Positions 34,915 through 43,722 of a DNA stretch of 64,000 nt are shown piece by piece. The notes below the pieces were generated by a model, which did no database searches, had not been told where the DNA came from, and was given only the letters and a program-made list of their open reading frames with translations. Origin of the DNA: Pseudomonas entomophila (GTDB lineage Bacteria > Pseudomonadota > Gammaproteobacteria > Pseudomonadales > Pseudomonadaceae); contig NZ_JARGCS010000024.1 of assembly GCF_029193575.1 (NCBI RefSeq), positions 167,050-231,049 of the forward strand. Reading direction: 5' to 3'. How positions within the stretch are numbered: the stretch's first letter is position 1; the number at the start of each line of letters is the position of its first letter. The translations under genes and the position numbers were made by a program.

Positions 34915-35373
34915 TCACCCTTTCCTGCCATTCCCCTGCAGTTGCTCCAACGGCACCCGCCGCTCCACCGCGCTGGACAGAATGATCGAGGTCTTGCTGA
35001 AGCCCAACTGCGAGACCTGGTTGATCAACGCCTCCAGCTCATGCATCGACCCCACCGCCGCCTGCATGATCACGCAGGGGTCGCCGGTCACCCGGTGGCA
35101 CTCGGTGAGCTGCGGGATGCGCGCCAGCGCATCGTAGGCCTGCTGGTTGCCATGGCTGGCCAGGCGCAGCTCGATCACGCATTGAATTGGCAAGCCGATC
35201 TTCTCCAGGTCGACCTTGGCCGCATACCCGGTGATCACCCCGCTGGCCTCCAGCTTGGCCACCCGCTCGGCCACCGCCGGGGCCGACAGGTTCACCTGGC
35301 GCGCCAGTTGCGCATAGGTGGCGCGGCCGTCCTCGAGCAGGGCGGCGAGCAGCATGCGGTCGTATTTGTCCAT
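34915..35373 (-). CDS. Lrp/AsnC-family regulator
   Basis: 152 residues: helix-turn-helix (about 3-55; LARQVNLSAPAVAERVAKLE) plus AsnC ligand domain (65-140). It is divergent from an EamA-type exporter gene 153 bases away, the usual arrangement for a local regulator of an amino-acid exporter. Confidence 0.93.
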   Translation of the reverse strand: MDKYDRMLLAALLEDGRATYAQLARQVNLSAPAVAERVAKLEASGVITGYAAKVDLEKIGLPIQCVIELRLASHGNQQAYDALARIPQLTECHRVTGDPCVIMQAAVGSMHELEALINQVSQLGFSKTSIILSSAVERRVPLEQLQGNGRKG

Positions 35374-35425
35374 GTCGTTCAGGGTCTCCGGTCATTCAAC
35401 GGAAAAGGGCCCGTATAACCGTTCA

Positions 35426-35462
35426 TTACAAAGTGTTTTGGTGTTTTAAACGTGTTTTGTAA
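35426..35462. promoter_or_regulatory. AT-rich dyad between AsnC regulator and exporter
   Basis: TTACAAA (35426-35432) and TTTGTAA (35456-35462) are exact inverted copies 23 bases apart, in an AT-rich patch holding repeated GTGTTTT words. This spacing suits a multimeric Lrp/AsnC regulator controlling both genes. Confidence 0.45.
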
Positions 35463-35526
35463 CTTAAGTTTGCTGAGGGCGCTTTCTAAACTAAGTCACC
35501 CGTAAACGGATTTCGAGTGATTTTCC

Positions 35527-36429
35527 ATGCCTGCCCCCCGTCGCTTTCCCTGGTTGCTGATCGGTGCCTTCCTTGCCTTGTACCTCGTCTGGGGCTCCAC
35601 CTACCTGGCCATCCGCATTGGCGTGGAGTCGTGGCCGCCGATGTTGATGGCTGGCGTGCGTTTCGTCATCGCCGGCGGCTTGCTGTATGGCTTTCTGCGC
35701 TGGCGCGGCGTGCCAGCGCCCACCTGGCCGCAATGGCGCGCCGCCGGGGCCATTGGCTTCCTGTTGCTGAGCTGCGGTAACGGCGGTGTGACCCTGGCCG
35801 AGCATGCCGGGGTGGCTTCGGGCGTGGCGGCGCTGGCGGTGGCGACGGTACCGCTGTTCACCCTGCTGTTCGGGCTGTTGTTCGGGCATCGCAACTCGCG
35901 GCTGGAGTGGGCGGGGATCTTTCTGGGGCTGGCCGGCATCGGCTTGCTCAACCTGGGTTCGAACCTGCAGGCCAGTCCCATGGGCGCGGTGCTGATCCTG
36001 TTCGCCGCCGCGGCCTGGGCGTTCGGCTCGGTGTGGAGCAAGAACCTGCCGTTGCCCCAAGGCGCCATGGCCAGCGCCGCCGAGATGCTGGTCGGCGGCG
36101 GCGCGCTGCTGCTGGGCAGCGCCCTGAGCGGTGAACGCCTGGCCGAGATGCCGAGCGCCGCCGGTTGGGGCGCGTTGGCCTACCTGGTGTTCTTCGGCTC
36201 GATCGTCGCCTTCAGTTCGTACATGTACCTGCTCAAGCACGTGCGCCCGGCGGCGGCCACCAGCTATGCCTACGTCAACCCGGTGGTGGCGGTGCTGCTG
36301 GGCATCGCCTTCGCTGGCGAGCAGATCGGCGCCGAGGAGTGCATGGCGATGGCGGTGATCGTCGGCGCGGTGGTGCTGATCGGCTTGCCGCAGTGGCGCA
36401 AGGCGCCGCAACAGGCGCGGGCCTCCTAG
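35527..36429 (+). CDS. EamA/DMT-family exporter (YedA-like)
   Basis: 300 residues, ten membrane segments in two EamA repeats (about 10-135 and 150-285). The motifs WGSTYLAIR near the start and AAATSYAYVNPVVAVLLG near the end are typical of YedA-type metabolite exporters. Control by the divergent AsnC regulator points to an amino acid or amine as substrate (inference). Confidence 0.9.
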   Translation: MPAPRRFPWLLIGAFLALYLVWGSTYLAIRIGVESWPPMLMAGVRFVIAGGLLYGFLRWRGVPAPTWPQWRAAGAIGFLLLSCGNGGVTLAEHAGVASGVAALAVATVPLFTLLFGLLFGHRNSRLEWAGIFLGLAGIGLLNLGSNLQASPMGAVLILFAAAAWAFGSVWSKNLPLPQGAMASAAEMLVGGGALLLGSALSGERLAEMPSAAGWGALAYLVFFGSIVAFSSYMYLLKHVRPAAATSYAYVNPVVAVLLGIAFAGEQIGAEECMAMAVIVGAVVLIGLPQWRKAPQQARAS

Positions 36430-36449
36430 GGCCGCCTTGCGTCGCGAAA

Positions 36450-36466
36450 GGGGCGCGAAGCGCCCC
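36450..36466 (+). terminator. GC hairpin after the exporter gene
   Basis: GGGGCGC, loop GAA, GCGCCCC: a perfect 7-base-pair stem 20 bases past the stop, without a T-run. It may weakly end transcription or protect the mRNA. Confidence 0.4.
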
Positions 36467-36513
36467 CCTCAGGTAAACTGCGCGCCGTCGCTGAACCCCC
36501 ACACGGTATTGCC

Positions 36514-37827
36514 ATGAATTTCGCCAAACTCGGCCTGATCGAACCGCTGCTGCGCACCTTGCAGCAGCTGGACTACACCACCCCCACCCCGGTCCAGGCC
36601 CAGGCCATCCCCGCCGTGCTGGCCGGCCGCGACCTGATGGCCGCGGCCCAGACCGGCACCGGCAAGACCGCTGGCTTCGCCCTGCCGGTGCTGCAACGCC
36701 TGGCCCTGGAAGGCGAGAAGGTGGCCAGCAATTCGATCCGCGCGCTGGTGCTGGTGCCGACCCGCGAGTTGGCCGAGCAGGTGCATGCCAATATCCGCCA
36801 GTACGCCGAGAACCTGCCACTGAGCACCTACGCGGTGTATGGCGGCGTCAGCCTCAACCCGCAGATGATGCGGCTGCGCCGTGGCGTCGACCTGCTGGTG
36901 GCCACCCCGGGCCGGCTGCTCGACCTGTTCCGCCAGAACGCCTTGAAGTTTGGCCAGGTGCAGACCCTGGTACTGGACGAAGCCGACCGCATGCTCGACC
37001 TGGGCTTCGCCGAGGAATTGCAGGCCGTCTATGCCGCGCTGCCGCGCAAGCGCCAGACGCTGCTGTTCTCCGCCACCTTCTCCGAGCAGATCCGCGTGCT
37101 CGCGGGGCTGGCCCTGAACGACCCGCTGAGCATCGAGGTCAGCCCGCGCAATGCCGCCGCCAGCACCGTCAAGCAGTGGCTGGTGCCGGTGGACAAGAAG
37201 CGCAAGGCCGACCTGTTCTGCCACCTGCTGCGCAAGCAGCGCTGGAAGCAGGTGCTGGTGTTCGCCAAGACCCGCAATGGCGTCGACCAACTGGTCGAGC
37301 GCCTGCTGGGCGAGGGCGTCAACGCCGACGGCATCCACGGCGACCGCCCCCAGGCCAGCCGCCAGCGCGCGCTGGACAGCTTCAAGGCGCGCGAGGTGCA
37401 GGTGCTGGTCGCCACCGATGTGGCCGCCCGCGGCCTGGACATCGACGACCTGCCGCTGGTGGTCAACCTCGACCTGCCGATCAACGCCGAGGACTACGTG
37501 CACCGTATCGGCCGCACGGGCCGGGCGGGCAACAAGGGCGAGGCGATTTCGCTGGTGTGCGCCGACGAGGTGCAATTGCTGGCGGCGATCGAGACCTTGA
37601 CCCGCCAGACCCTGCCGCGCCATGAAGAGCCGGATTTCATCCCCGACCACCGGGTGCCGCAGACCGATGCCAACGGCCAGGTGCTGAAGAAACCGAAAAA
37701 GCCCAAGAAACCCAAGGAAAACAGCGCCAAGCGTGGGCTGGGCAAATGGATGGACAGCAGCACCGAGCCGGCGGCGCCGGTCAAGGCCGTGCGCAAGGTG
37801 CCGAGTTTCAACAAGCGCAAACCCTAA
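36514..37827 (+). CDS. rhlE: DEAD-box RNA helicase, RhlE type
   Basis: 437 residues. Q motif TPTPVQAQAIP, motif I AQTGTGKT (45-52), DEAD in LVLDEADRMLD, SAT in FSATFSEQ and motif VI HRIGRTGRAG. The C-terminal tail (from about 380) is Lys/Pro-rich (KKPKKPKKPKE), an RNA-binding extension usual for RhlE. It acts in ribosome assembly and RNA turnover, especially in the cold. Pseudomonas has several RhlE paralogues; which one this is cannot be told here. Confidence 0.93.
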   Translation: MNFAKLGLIEPLLRTLQQLDYTTPTPVQAQAIPAVLAGRDLMAAAQTGTGKTAGFALPVLQRLALEGEKVASNSIRALVLVPTRELAEQVHANIRQYAENLPLSTYAVYGGVSLNPQMMRLRRGVDLLVATPGRLLDLFRQNALKFGQVQTLVLDEADRMLDLGFAEELQAVYAALPRKRQTLLFSATFSEQIRVLAGLALNDPLSIEVSPRNAAASTVKQWLVPVDKKRKADLFCHLLRKQRWKQVLVFAKTRNGVDQLVERLLGEGVNADGIHGDRPQASRQRALDSFKAREVQVLVATDVAARGLDIDDLPLVVNLDLPINAEDYVHRIGRTGRAGNKGEAISLVCADEVQLLAAIETLTRQTLPRHEEPDFIPDHRVPQTDANGQVLKKPKKPKKPKENSAKRGLGKWMDSSTEPAAPVKAVRKVPSFNKRKP

Positions 37828-37876
37828 GCACGAATGCTCCCGCAGGCATCACCGCTGATGCTGGAAACAGCGTCGT

Positions 37877-37912
37877 ACCTGTGGGGGCGAGCTCGCCCCG
37901 CGATGAGGCCGG
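37877..37912 (+). repeat. REP element
   Basis: REP variant (GGGGGCGAGCTCGCCCCGCG) between the convergent rhlE and flavoprotein genes. Confidence 0.7.
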
Positions 37913-37955
37913 CACTGATGCGACAAGGCAGTTGCTCCCGCAGGGGGCAATTGCC

Positions 37956-39191
37956 TCAGGGCTGAACCCACTTCGCCGCCGCCTGCCCAGCCCGCAAGCC
38001 ACTGGCAAAACACGCCGTCAGCAGATACCCACCGGTCGGCGCCTCCCAGTCCAGCATCTCCCCGGCACAGAACACGCCCGGCAACTGGCGCAGCATCAAC
38101 CCCTCATCCAGCGCCTCGAAGCGCACCCCGCCCGCCGTGCTGATCGCCTCGTCGAGCGGCCGTGTGCGCACCAGCTCGATCGGCAGTGCCTTGATCGCCC
38201 GCGCCAAGCGCATGGGGTCGGCGAAGGTCGCCGCGTCGGTCAGCTCGCGCAGCAGCGCCGCCTTCACCCCCTCGATCCCCAACTGGCCGTGCAGGTGCTT
38301 GGCCATCGACCGCGACCCGCGTGGCTTGGCCAACGCCTGGGCGACCTTATCCACAGGCCGGTCCGGCAGCAGGTCGAGCAGCAGGGTGGCGCGCCCGTCG
38401 CGATTGATCGCCTCGCGCAGCGGCGCCGACCAGGCATACACCAGGCTGCCTTCCACCCCTTGCGCGGTGAGGATGAACTCGCCTCGGCGCGCAGCGGCGC
38501 CGGGCACGCTCAGGGCGATGTTCTTCAGCGGCGCGCCGGCGAACTTGTCCTGGAGCAGTTGGCTCCAGCCCGCCACCTCGAACCCGCAGTTGCTCGGCTG
38601 CAACGGCGCGATATCCACACCCCGCCCGGCCAGCAGCGCCAGCCATGCGCCATCGGAGCCCAGACGCGCCCAGCTGGCGCCGCCCAGGGCGAGCACCACG
38701 GCATCGGCCCGCACCTGCAGCTCACCTTGTGGATAAGCCACCCGCAGCGCGCCGTCGGCCTGCCAACCCAGCCAGCGGTGACGGGTGTGGATAACCACCC
38801 CGGCGTCGCGCAGGCGCTTGAGCCACGCGCGCAGCAGGGGCGCGGCCTTCATGTCGCGGGGGAACACCCGGCCCGAGGTGCCGACGAAGGTTTCGATGCC
38901 CAGGCCGTGAATCCACTGGCGCAGGGCGTCGGCGTCGAAGCCTTGCAACAGGGCATCGACCTGCGCGCTGCGCTCGGCATAGCGCGCCACGAACGCCGGG
39001 TACGGCTCGGAATGGGTGATGTTCATGCCGCCGACGCCCGCCAGCAGGAACTTGCGCCCCACCGAAGGCATCGCGTCGAACACCTCGACCGCCACCCCGG
39101 CCTGGGCCAGGGCCTCGGCCGCCATCAGGCCGGAGGGGCCAGCGCCGATCACGGCAACGAGGGGGCGAGTAGGGGAGCGGGGGTCGGTCAT
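37956..39191 (-). CDS. HI0933/YhiN-family flavoprotein (TIGR03862 type)
   Basis: 411 residues, FAD-binding oxidoreductase of the YhiN/BaiN family. The dinucleotide site VAVIGAGPSGLMAAEALA is at the N terminus, with GRKFLLAGVGGMNITHSE following; the C-terminal end has GGVRFEALDE, GVFCAGEMLDWEAPTGGYLL. The reaction is unknown for most members. The coding region carries three perfect DnaA boxes, and more lie in the upstream region. Confidence 0.88.
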   Translation of the reverse strand: MTDPRSPTRPLVAVIGAGPSGLMAAEALAQAGVAVEVFDAMPSVGRKFLLAGVGGMNITHSEPYPAFVARYAERSAQVDALLQGFDADALRQWIHGLGIETFVGTSGRVFPRDMKAAPLLRAWLKRLRDAGVVIHTRHRWLGWQADGALRVAYPQGELQVRADAVVLALGGASWARLGSDGAWLALLAGRGVDIAPLQPSNCGFEVAGWSQLLQDKFAGAPLKNIALSVPGAAARRGEFILTAQGVEGSLVYAWSAPLREAINRDGRATLLLDLLPDRPVDKVAQALAKPRGSRSMAKHLHGQLGIEGVKAALLRELTDAATFADPMRLARAIKALPIELVRTRPLDEAISTAGGVRFEALDEGLMLRQLPGVFCAGEMLDWEAPTGGYLLTACFASGLRAGQAAAKWVQP

Positions 39192-39326
39192 GGCGGCGGC
39201 AGGCTGTGGAAAAGAGCCGGCATTCTACCCCAGCACACCCCGCGCAGGCACTGCACAAAAAACGATCAAAGCTTTGCAGGTCAGGCAGTTAAAGGGCCGT
39301 AGCGGCTTTCCCGCAGGTTATCCACA
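38347..39326. promoter_or_regulatory. Cluster of DnaA boxes
   Basis: Perfect TTATCCACA boxes are at 38347-38355 (plus), 38728-38736 (minus), 38786-38794 (minus) and 39318-39326 (plus). TTTTCCACA at 39205-39213 (minus) fits the relaxed TTWTNCACA consensus, and ATATCCACA at 38611-38619 has one mismatch. Three perfect boxes lie within the flavoprotein gene. In a high-GC genome such words are rare. This could be a DnaA-titration or reactivation locus; no initiator genes or AT-rich unwinding element are nearby, so it is not an origin. Confidence 0.5.
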
Positions 39327-39339
39327 GGCGGTTCCACAG

Positions 39340-40254
39340 TCATTGTGCACAACCCAGCACCCGTGCGGCGCTGTGGTGCAGGATGCCGTGGCGCCGGGCC
39401 AGGGCCTCGCGGTCCTTGCTGTAGCCGCCACCGATCACCCCGACCACCGGGATGTCGCGGCCCAGGCAGTGGCGCAGCACCGCCTCGTCGCGGGCGGCCA
39501 GGCCCTGGTCGGTGAGTTGCAGGTAGCCCAGGGCGTCGTCCTTGTGCACATCGACGCCGGCGTCGTACAGCACCAGGTCGGGCTGGTACAGCGGCAGCAG
39601 GTAGTTGAGCGCGTCGTCGACCACCGCCAGGTAGGCGGCGTCGCCCATGCCGCGGGGCAGGGGGATGTCCCAGTCGCTCTGGGCCTTGCGCGCCGGGAAG
39701 TTCTGCTCGCAGTGCAGCGACACGGTGATCGCCTCCGGGGTGTCGTGGAGGATGCGCGCGGTGCCGTCGCCCTGGTGCACGTCGCAGTCGAAGATCAACA
39801 CCCGATGCACCCGCCCGGCTTCAAGCAGGTAGCGGCTGATCACCGCCAGGTCGTTGAAGATGCAGAAGCCTGCCGGGTGGTCGTAGTGGGCGTGGTGGGT
39901 GCCACCGGCCAGGTGGCAGGCGATGCCGTGTTGTAAGGCCATCTCGGCGCTCAGCAACGAGCCGCCGACCGCCCGTACCGTGCGCCGGGCCAACGCTTCG
40001 CTCCAGGGCAGGCCTAGGCGGCGCTGGTCCTCGCGCGACAGTTCGCCGTTCATGTAGCGCTCGATGTAGGCGCGGTCGTGGGCCAGGGCGAGGATGTCGT
40101 TGGGGCAGAGCTCGGGGCGCAGCAGGGCCTGGTCGGTGGTCAGCCCGCTGGCGATCAGGTGGTCGTGCAGCAGGCGGAACTTGTCCATGGGGAAGCGGTG
40201 GTCCGGGGGGAATTCCGGGCTGTAGTCTTCGTGGTAGATCAGCGGTAGTGGCAT
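39340..40254 (-). CDS. Histone-deacetylase-family amidohydrolase
   Basis: 304 residues from the ATG at 40252-40254 (MPLPLIYHEDYSPEFP, the family start). Zinc-dependent deacetylase fold: catalytic His pair His120-His121 in GGTHHAHYDH, zinc ligands Asp158 and His160 in DCDVHQGDGT, third ligand in YDAGVDVHKDD. Bacterial members remove acetyl from small molecules such as acetylpolyamines or from unknown targets. The ribosome-binding site is weak, and a longer frame adds 14 residues upstream. Confidence 0.9.
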   Translation of the reverse strand: MPLPLIYHEDYSPEFPPDHRFPMDKFRLLHDHLIASGLTTDQALLRPELCPNDILALAHDRAYIERYMNGELSREDQRRLGLPWSEALARRTVRAVGGSLLSAEMALQHGIACHLAGGTHHAHYDHPAGFCIFNDLAVISRYLLEAGRVHRVLIFDCDVHQGDGTARILHDTPEAITVSLHCEQNFPARKAQSDWDIPLPRGMGDAAYLAVVDDALNYLLPLYQPDLVLYDAGVDVHKDDALGYLQLTDQGLAARDEAVLRHCLGRDIPVVGVIGGGYSKDREALARRHGILHHSAARVLGCAQ

Positions 40255-40303
40255 GGTCGGGTCGTATGGCGGGCCTCTGGCGATGATGGCCGTCATCGCA
40301 GCC

Positions 40304-40392
40304 GTGGGGCAAGCCCGCTCCCACAGATACCCCGTGAAGTGTGAAGCCTGCGGGGTACTCGTAGGCGCGGGCTTGCCCCGCGATGCGGCCGC
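40304..40392. repeat. REP pair, inverted
   Basis: Reverse copy near 40304-40325 and forward copy near 40359-40392 in the divergent region between the deacetylase and GNAT genes; unusual because REPs elsewhere in the window lie at gene ends. Confidence 0.75.
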
Positions 40393-40480
40393 CGCTCACC
40401 CGGGAGCAGGGCATTGGCTGCCGAAAACCCCGCTGGCGCCTACGCTGTAGACTGCGACACCGTGAACCCGGAGTTGGCCC

Positions 40481-41050
40481 ATGACCCCCATCCTCAGACT
40501 GGAGAGCGCGCGCCTGGTGTTGCGCCAATGGCAGGACGACGACCTGCGCGAGTTCGCCGCGCTGTGCGCCGACCCGCAGGTGATGCGCCACTTCCCCGCA
40601 CCCATGACGCGCCTGGAGGCGGCGGCGCTGATCGGCCGGGTGCGCGGCCACTTCAATGAGTACGGCTTCGGCCTGTGGGCCCTGGAGCGCAAGGACAGCG
40701 GCGCCTTCATCGGCATGACCGGGCTGCTCAACGTCAATTTCGACGCGCCTTTCGCCCCCGCGGTGGAAATCGGCTGGCGCCTGGCGCGGCGCCACTGGGG
40801 CCTGGGCTTCGCCAGCGAAGCGGCGTGGACCTGCCTGCGCTGCGCCTTCGCCCAACTGCACCTGGACGAGGTGGTGTCGTTCACCACCGAGGGCAACCTG
40901 CCGTCGCAGAAGGTGATGCAGGCCATCGGCATGGCCCATGACGCGCAAGGCGCCTTCGAGCACCCGCGCCTGCCGCCCGGGCACCCGCTGCGCCCCCATG
41001 TGCTCTATCGCATCGACCGCGCGCGCTGGCAGAACAACCTGCGGGGTTGA
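40481..41050 (+). CDS. GNAT-family N-acetyltransferase (RimJ/RimL-like)
   Basis: 189 residues. The acetyl-CoA site lies in EIGWRLARRHWGLGFASEAA; the N-terminal SARLVLRQWQDDDLREFAAL and C-terminal FTTEGNLPSQKVMQAIGM are typical of RimJ/RimL-like acetyltransferases. Substrate unknown. It precedes tesB by 74 bases in the same direction and could share its transcript. Confidence 0.9.
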   Translation: MTPILRLESARLVLRQWQDDDLREFAALCADPQVMRHFPAPMTRLEAAALIGRVRGHFNEYGFGLWALERKDSGAFIGMTGLLNVNFDAPFAPAVEIGWRLARRHWGLGFASEAAWTCLRCAFAQLHLDEVVSFTTEGNLPSQKVMQAIGMAHDAQGAFEHPRLPPGHPLRPHVLYRIDRARWQNNLRG

Positions 41051-41124
41051 CCGCCCCGTCATGCCCGGTGGCGCCGACAAATTCTGTATCATCTGTGCCC
41101 ATGACGCCCCTTGGAGAGCCCCCG

Positions 41125-41994
41125 ATGAGCCATGTGTTGGACGACCTGGTCGACCTGTTGAGCCTCGAATCCATCGAAGAGAACCTGTTCCGCGGCCGCA
41201 GCCAGGACCTGGGTTTCCGCCAGCTGTACGGCGGCCAGGTGCTCGGCCAGTCGCTGTCGGCGGCCAGCCAGACAGTCGAGGACGCGCGCCACGTGCACTC
41301 GCTGCATGGCTACTTCCTGCGCCCGGGCGACGCGAGCATGCCGGTGGTCTACTCGGTCGACCGCGTGCGCGATGGCGGCAGCTTCAGCACCCGGCGGGTC
41401 ACGGCGATCCAGAAGGGCCAGCCGATCTTCACCTGCAGCGCCTCGTTCCAGTACGACGAAGAAGGCTTCGAGCACCAGGTGCAGATGCCCGACGTGGTCG
41501 GCCCGGAGAACCTGCCCAGCGAGGTCGAGCTGGCCCGCGCCATGGCCGACAAGCTGCCCGAGCGCATCCGCGACAAGGTGCTGTGCGCCAAGCCGATCGA
41601 GATCCGCCCGGTGACCGAGCGCGACCCGTTCGACCCCAAGCCCGGCGACCCGGTCAAGTACGCCTGGTTCCGCGCCGACGGCGCGCTGCCGGACATCCCC
41701 GCGCTGCACAAGTACATGCTCGCCTACGCCTCGGACTTCGGCCTGCTGACCACCTCGCTGCTGCCCCATGGCAAGTCGGTGTGGCAGAAGGACATGCAGA
41801 TCGCCAGCCTTGACCACGCCTTGTGGTTCCACCGCGACCTGCGCGCCGACGACTGGCTGCTGTACGCCACCGACAGCCCCTGGGCCGGCAACGCCCGTGG
41901 CTTTACCCGCGGCAGCATCTTCAACCGCGCCGGCCAGTTGGTGGCGTCCTCGACCCAGGAAGGGCTGATCCGTCACCGCAAGGATTGGGCATGA
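41125..41994 (+). CDS. tesB: acyl-CoA thioesterase II
   Basis: 289 residues from the ATG at 41125 (TTGGAGAG upstream). Double hot-dog fold thioesterase; GRSQDLGFRQLYGGQVLGQ and SLHGYFLRPGD in the first half, and IASLDHALWFHRDLRADDWLLY in the second, which contains the catalytic Asp. It cleaves medium and long acyl-CoAs. Its stop overlaps the HAD gene start (ATGA). Confidence 0.96.
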   Translation: MSHVLDDLVDLLSLESIEENLFRGRSQDLGFRQLYGGQVLGQSLSAASQTVEDARHVHSLHGYFLRPGDASMPVVYSVDRVRDGGSFSTRRVTAIQKGQPIFTCSASFQYDEEGFEHQVQMPDVVGPENLPSEVELARAMADKLPERIRDKVLCAKPIEIRPVTERDPFDPKPGDPVKYAWFRADGALPDIPALHKYMLAYASDFGLLTTSLLPHGKSVWQKDMQIASLDHALWFHRDLRADDWLLYATDSPWAGNARGFTRGSIFNRAGQLVASSTQEGLIRHRKDWA

Positions 41995-42581
41995 GCCTGG
42001 GCAGCATTCGGCACTGGGTGTTCGACATGGACGGCACCCTCACCGTGGCCGTGCATGATTTCGCCGCCATCCGCGAGGCGCTGGACATTCCGCCCGAGCA
42101 CGACATCCTCACCCACCTGGCGGCGCTGCCGCGGCAGGAGGCCGAGGCCAAGCACGCCTGGCTGCTGGAGCACGAGCGCGACCTGGCGATTGCCTCGAAG
42201 CCTGCCAGCGGCGCGGTGGAGCTGGTGCGCGAGCTGGCCGAACGTGGCTGCCGCCTGGGCATCCTCACCCGCAACGCGCGCGAGCTGGCGCACGTGACCC
42301 TGGAGGCCATCGGCCTGGCCGATTGCTTCGCGGTGGAGCACATCCTGGGCCGCGACGAGGCCGCGCCCAAGCCCAGCCCCGATGGCCTGCTGAAGATCGC
42401 CCGGGCCTGGGGCGTGGCGCCGGAGGCGTTGGTGATGGTCGGTGACTACCGTTTCGACCTGGACTGCGGCCGCGCCGCCGGGGCGCGCACGGTGCTGGTG
42501 AACCTGCCGGACAACCCCTGGCCGGAGTTGGTGGACTGGCATGCCGCCGATTGTCGGGCGTTGCGGGCGATGTTGGGCTGA
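41991..42581 (+). CDS. HAD-IA hydrolase
   Basis: 196 residues. Nucleophile Asp12 in VFDMDGTLT, second motif GILTRNA, Lys in APKPSPDGL and acidic motif MVGDYRFDLDCG. A phosphoglycolate-phosphatase-like member, substrate not known. It is coupled to tesB by a 4-base overlap. Confidence 0.9.
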   Translation: MSLGSIRHWVFDMDGTLTVAVHDFAAIREALDIPPEHDILTHLAALPRQEAEAKHAWLLEHERDLAIASKPASGAVELVRELAERGCRLGILTRNARELAHVTLEAIGLADCFAVEHILGRDEAAPKPSPDGLLKIARAWGVAPEALVMVGDYRFDLDCGRAAGARTVLVNLPDNPWPELVDWHAADCRALRAMLG

Positions 42582-42588
42582 GGCCGGC

Positions 42589-42621
42589 GGCCCTATCGCA
42601 GGCTTGCCCCGCGATAGGGCC
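42589..42621. repeat. REP element
   Basis: Arms GGCCCTATCGC and GCGATAGGGCC flank AGGCTTGCCCC; directly after the HAD gene. Confidence 0.85.
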
Positions 42622-42670
42622 ATCAGCGTCTAAGCTGCACTCACCCCTTACTCCACCCAAGGAGACCCCC

Positions 42671-43681
42671 ATGCCCTTGAAGGCGATCTACGTCGAGCCC
42701 GGTGGCGGCTACGGCAATGTCCACCTCGGCGCCTGCGAAGCCCCCGCGCCCCAGCCCGGCGAAATCACCGTGCGCCTGCACGCCAGCTCCCTCAACTACC
42801 ACGACTTCGCCGTGGTCAGCGGCATGTGGGGCCCGAGCGAACGGCGCATCCCCATGGCCGACGGCGCCGGCGAGGTCATCGCCGTCGGCGCCGGTGTCAG
42901 CGAGTTCAAGGTCGGCGACGCCGTGGTCAGCACCTTCTTCCCCGGCTGGCTCGACGGCCAGCCCGAGGTCGAAGGCTTCGCCTCGGTGCCGGGCGACGGC
43001 ATCGACGGCTACGCCCGCGAGCAGGTGACCGCCCGCGCCACCGCCTTCACCCTGGCCCCGCAGGGCTACAGCCATGCCGAAGCGGCCACCCTGACCACCG
43101 CCGGCCTCACCGCCTGGCGCGCGCTGATGAGCGACGACCACCTCAAGCCCGGCGACACCGTGTTGGTGCAGGGCACCGGCGGCGTGTCGATCTTCGCCCT
43201 GCAATTCGCCAAGCTGGCTGGCGCCACGGTGATCGCCACCTCGTCCAGCGACGCCAAGCTCGAACGCCTCAAGGCCTTGGGCGCAGACCACCTGATCAAC
43301 TACCGCAGCACCCCGGCGTGGGGCGAAAAGGCGCGGGCGCTCACCGACAACCGCGGCGTCGACCATGTGATCGAGGTCGGCGGCCCGGCGACCCTGGAGC
43401 AATCGATGATCGCCGCGCGCATTGGCGGGCACGTGTCGTTGATCGGCATTCTCACAGGCGTGGCCGGTCAGTTGCCGCTGGTGCAGGCACTGGTGCGGCA
43501 GATCCGCCTGCAAGGCGTGCTGGTGGGCAGCCGCGCGCAGCAGCAGGCGATGGTCCGGGCGATCGACGCCAATGGGCTGCGGCCGGTGGTGGACAAGCAT
43601 TTCGAACTGGAGCAGATCGTCGAGGCGTTCCAGTACCAGGAGAGCAATCGGCATTTTGGCAAGATCTGTTTGAGTTGGTGA
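42671..43681 (+). CDS. Zinc-independent MDR-family NAD(P)-dependent oxidoreductase
   Basis: 336 residues, medium-chain dehydrogenase/reductase. The N-terminal GroES-like domain lacks the usual catalytic Cys (LNYHDFAVVSG) and the four structural Cys, so it is probably zinc-free like quinone reductases. The Rossmann fold is marked by VLVQGTGGVSIFALQFAKL. ATG follows AAGGAGAC. Likely substrates are quinones or alkenals, which the sequence cannot decide. Confidence 0.9.
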   Translation: MPLKAIYVEPGGGYGNVHLGACEAPAPQPGEITVRLHASSLNYHDFAVVSGMWGPSERRIPMADGAGEVIAVGAGVSEFKVGDAVVSTFFPGWLDGQPEVEGFASVPGDGIDGYAREQVTARATAFTLAPQGYSHAEAATLTTAGLTAWRALMSDDHLKPGDTVLVQGTGGVSIFALQFAKLAGATVIATSSSDAKLERLKALGADHLINYRSTPAWGEKARALTDNRGVDHVIEVGGPATLEQSMIAARIGGHVSLIGILTGVAGQLPLVQALVRQIRLQGVLVGSRAQQQAMVRAIDANGLRPVVDKHFELEQIVEAFQYQESNRHFGKICLSW

Positions 43682-43722
43682 TGCCCATCAGGGTGATCAC
43701 CGGCAGATTCGCCGCACCATCA

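Noticed and set aside
38347..39326. DnaA-box cluster as a chromosomal replication origin
   Set aside because: No dnaA, dnaN, gyrB, rpmH or parAB nearby, no AT-rich unwinding region, and most boxes lie within a coding sequence.
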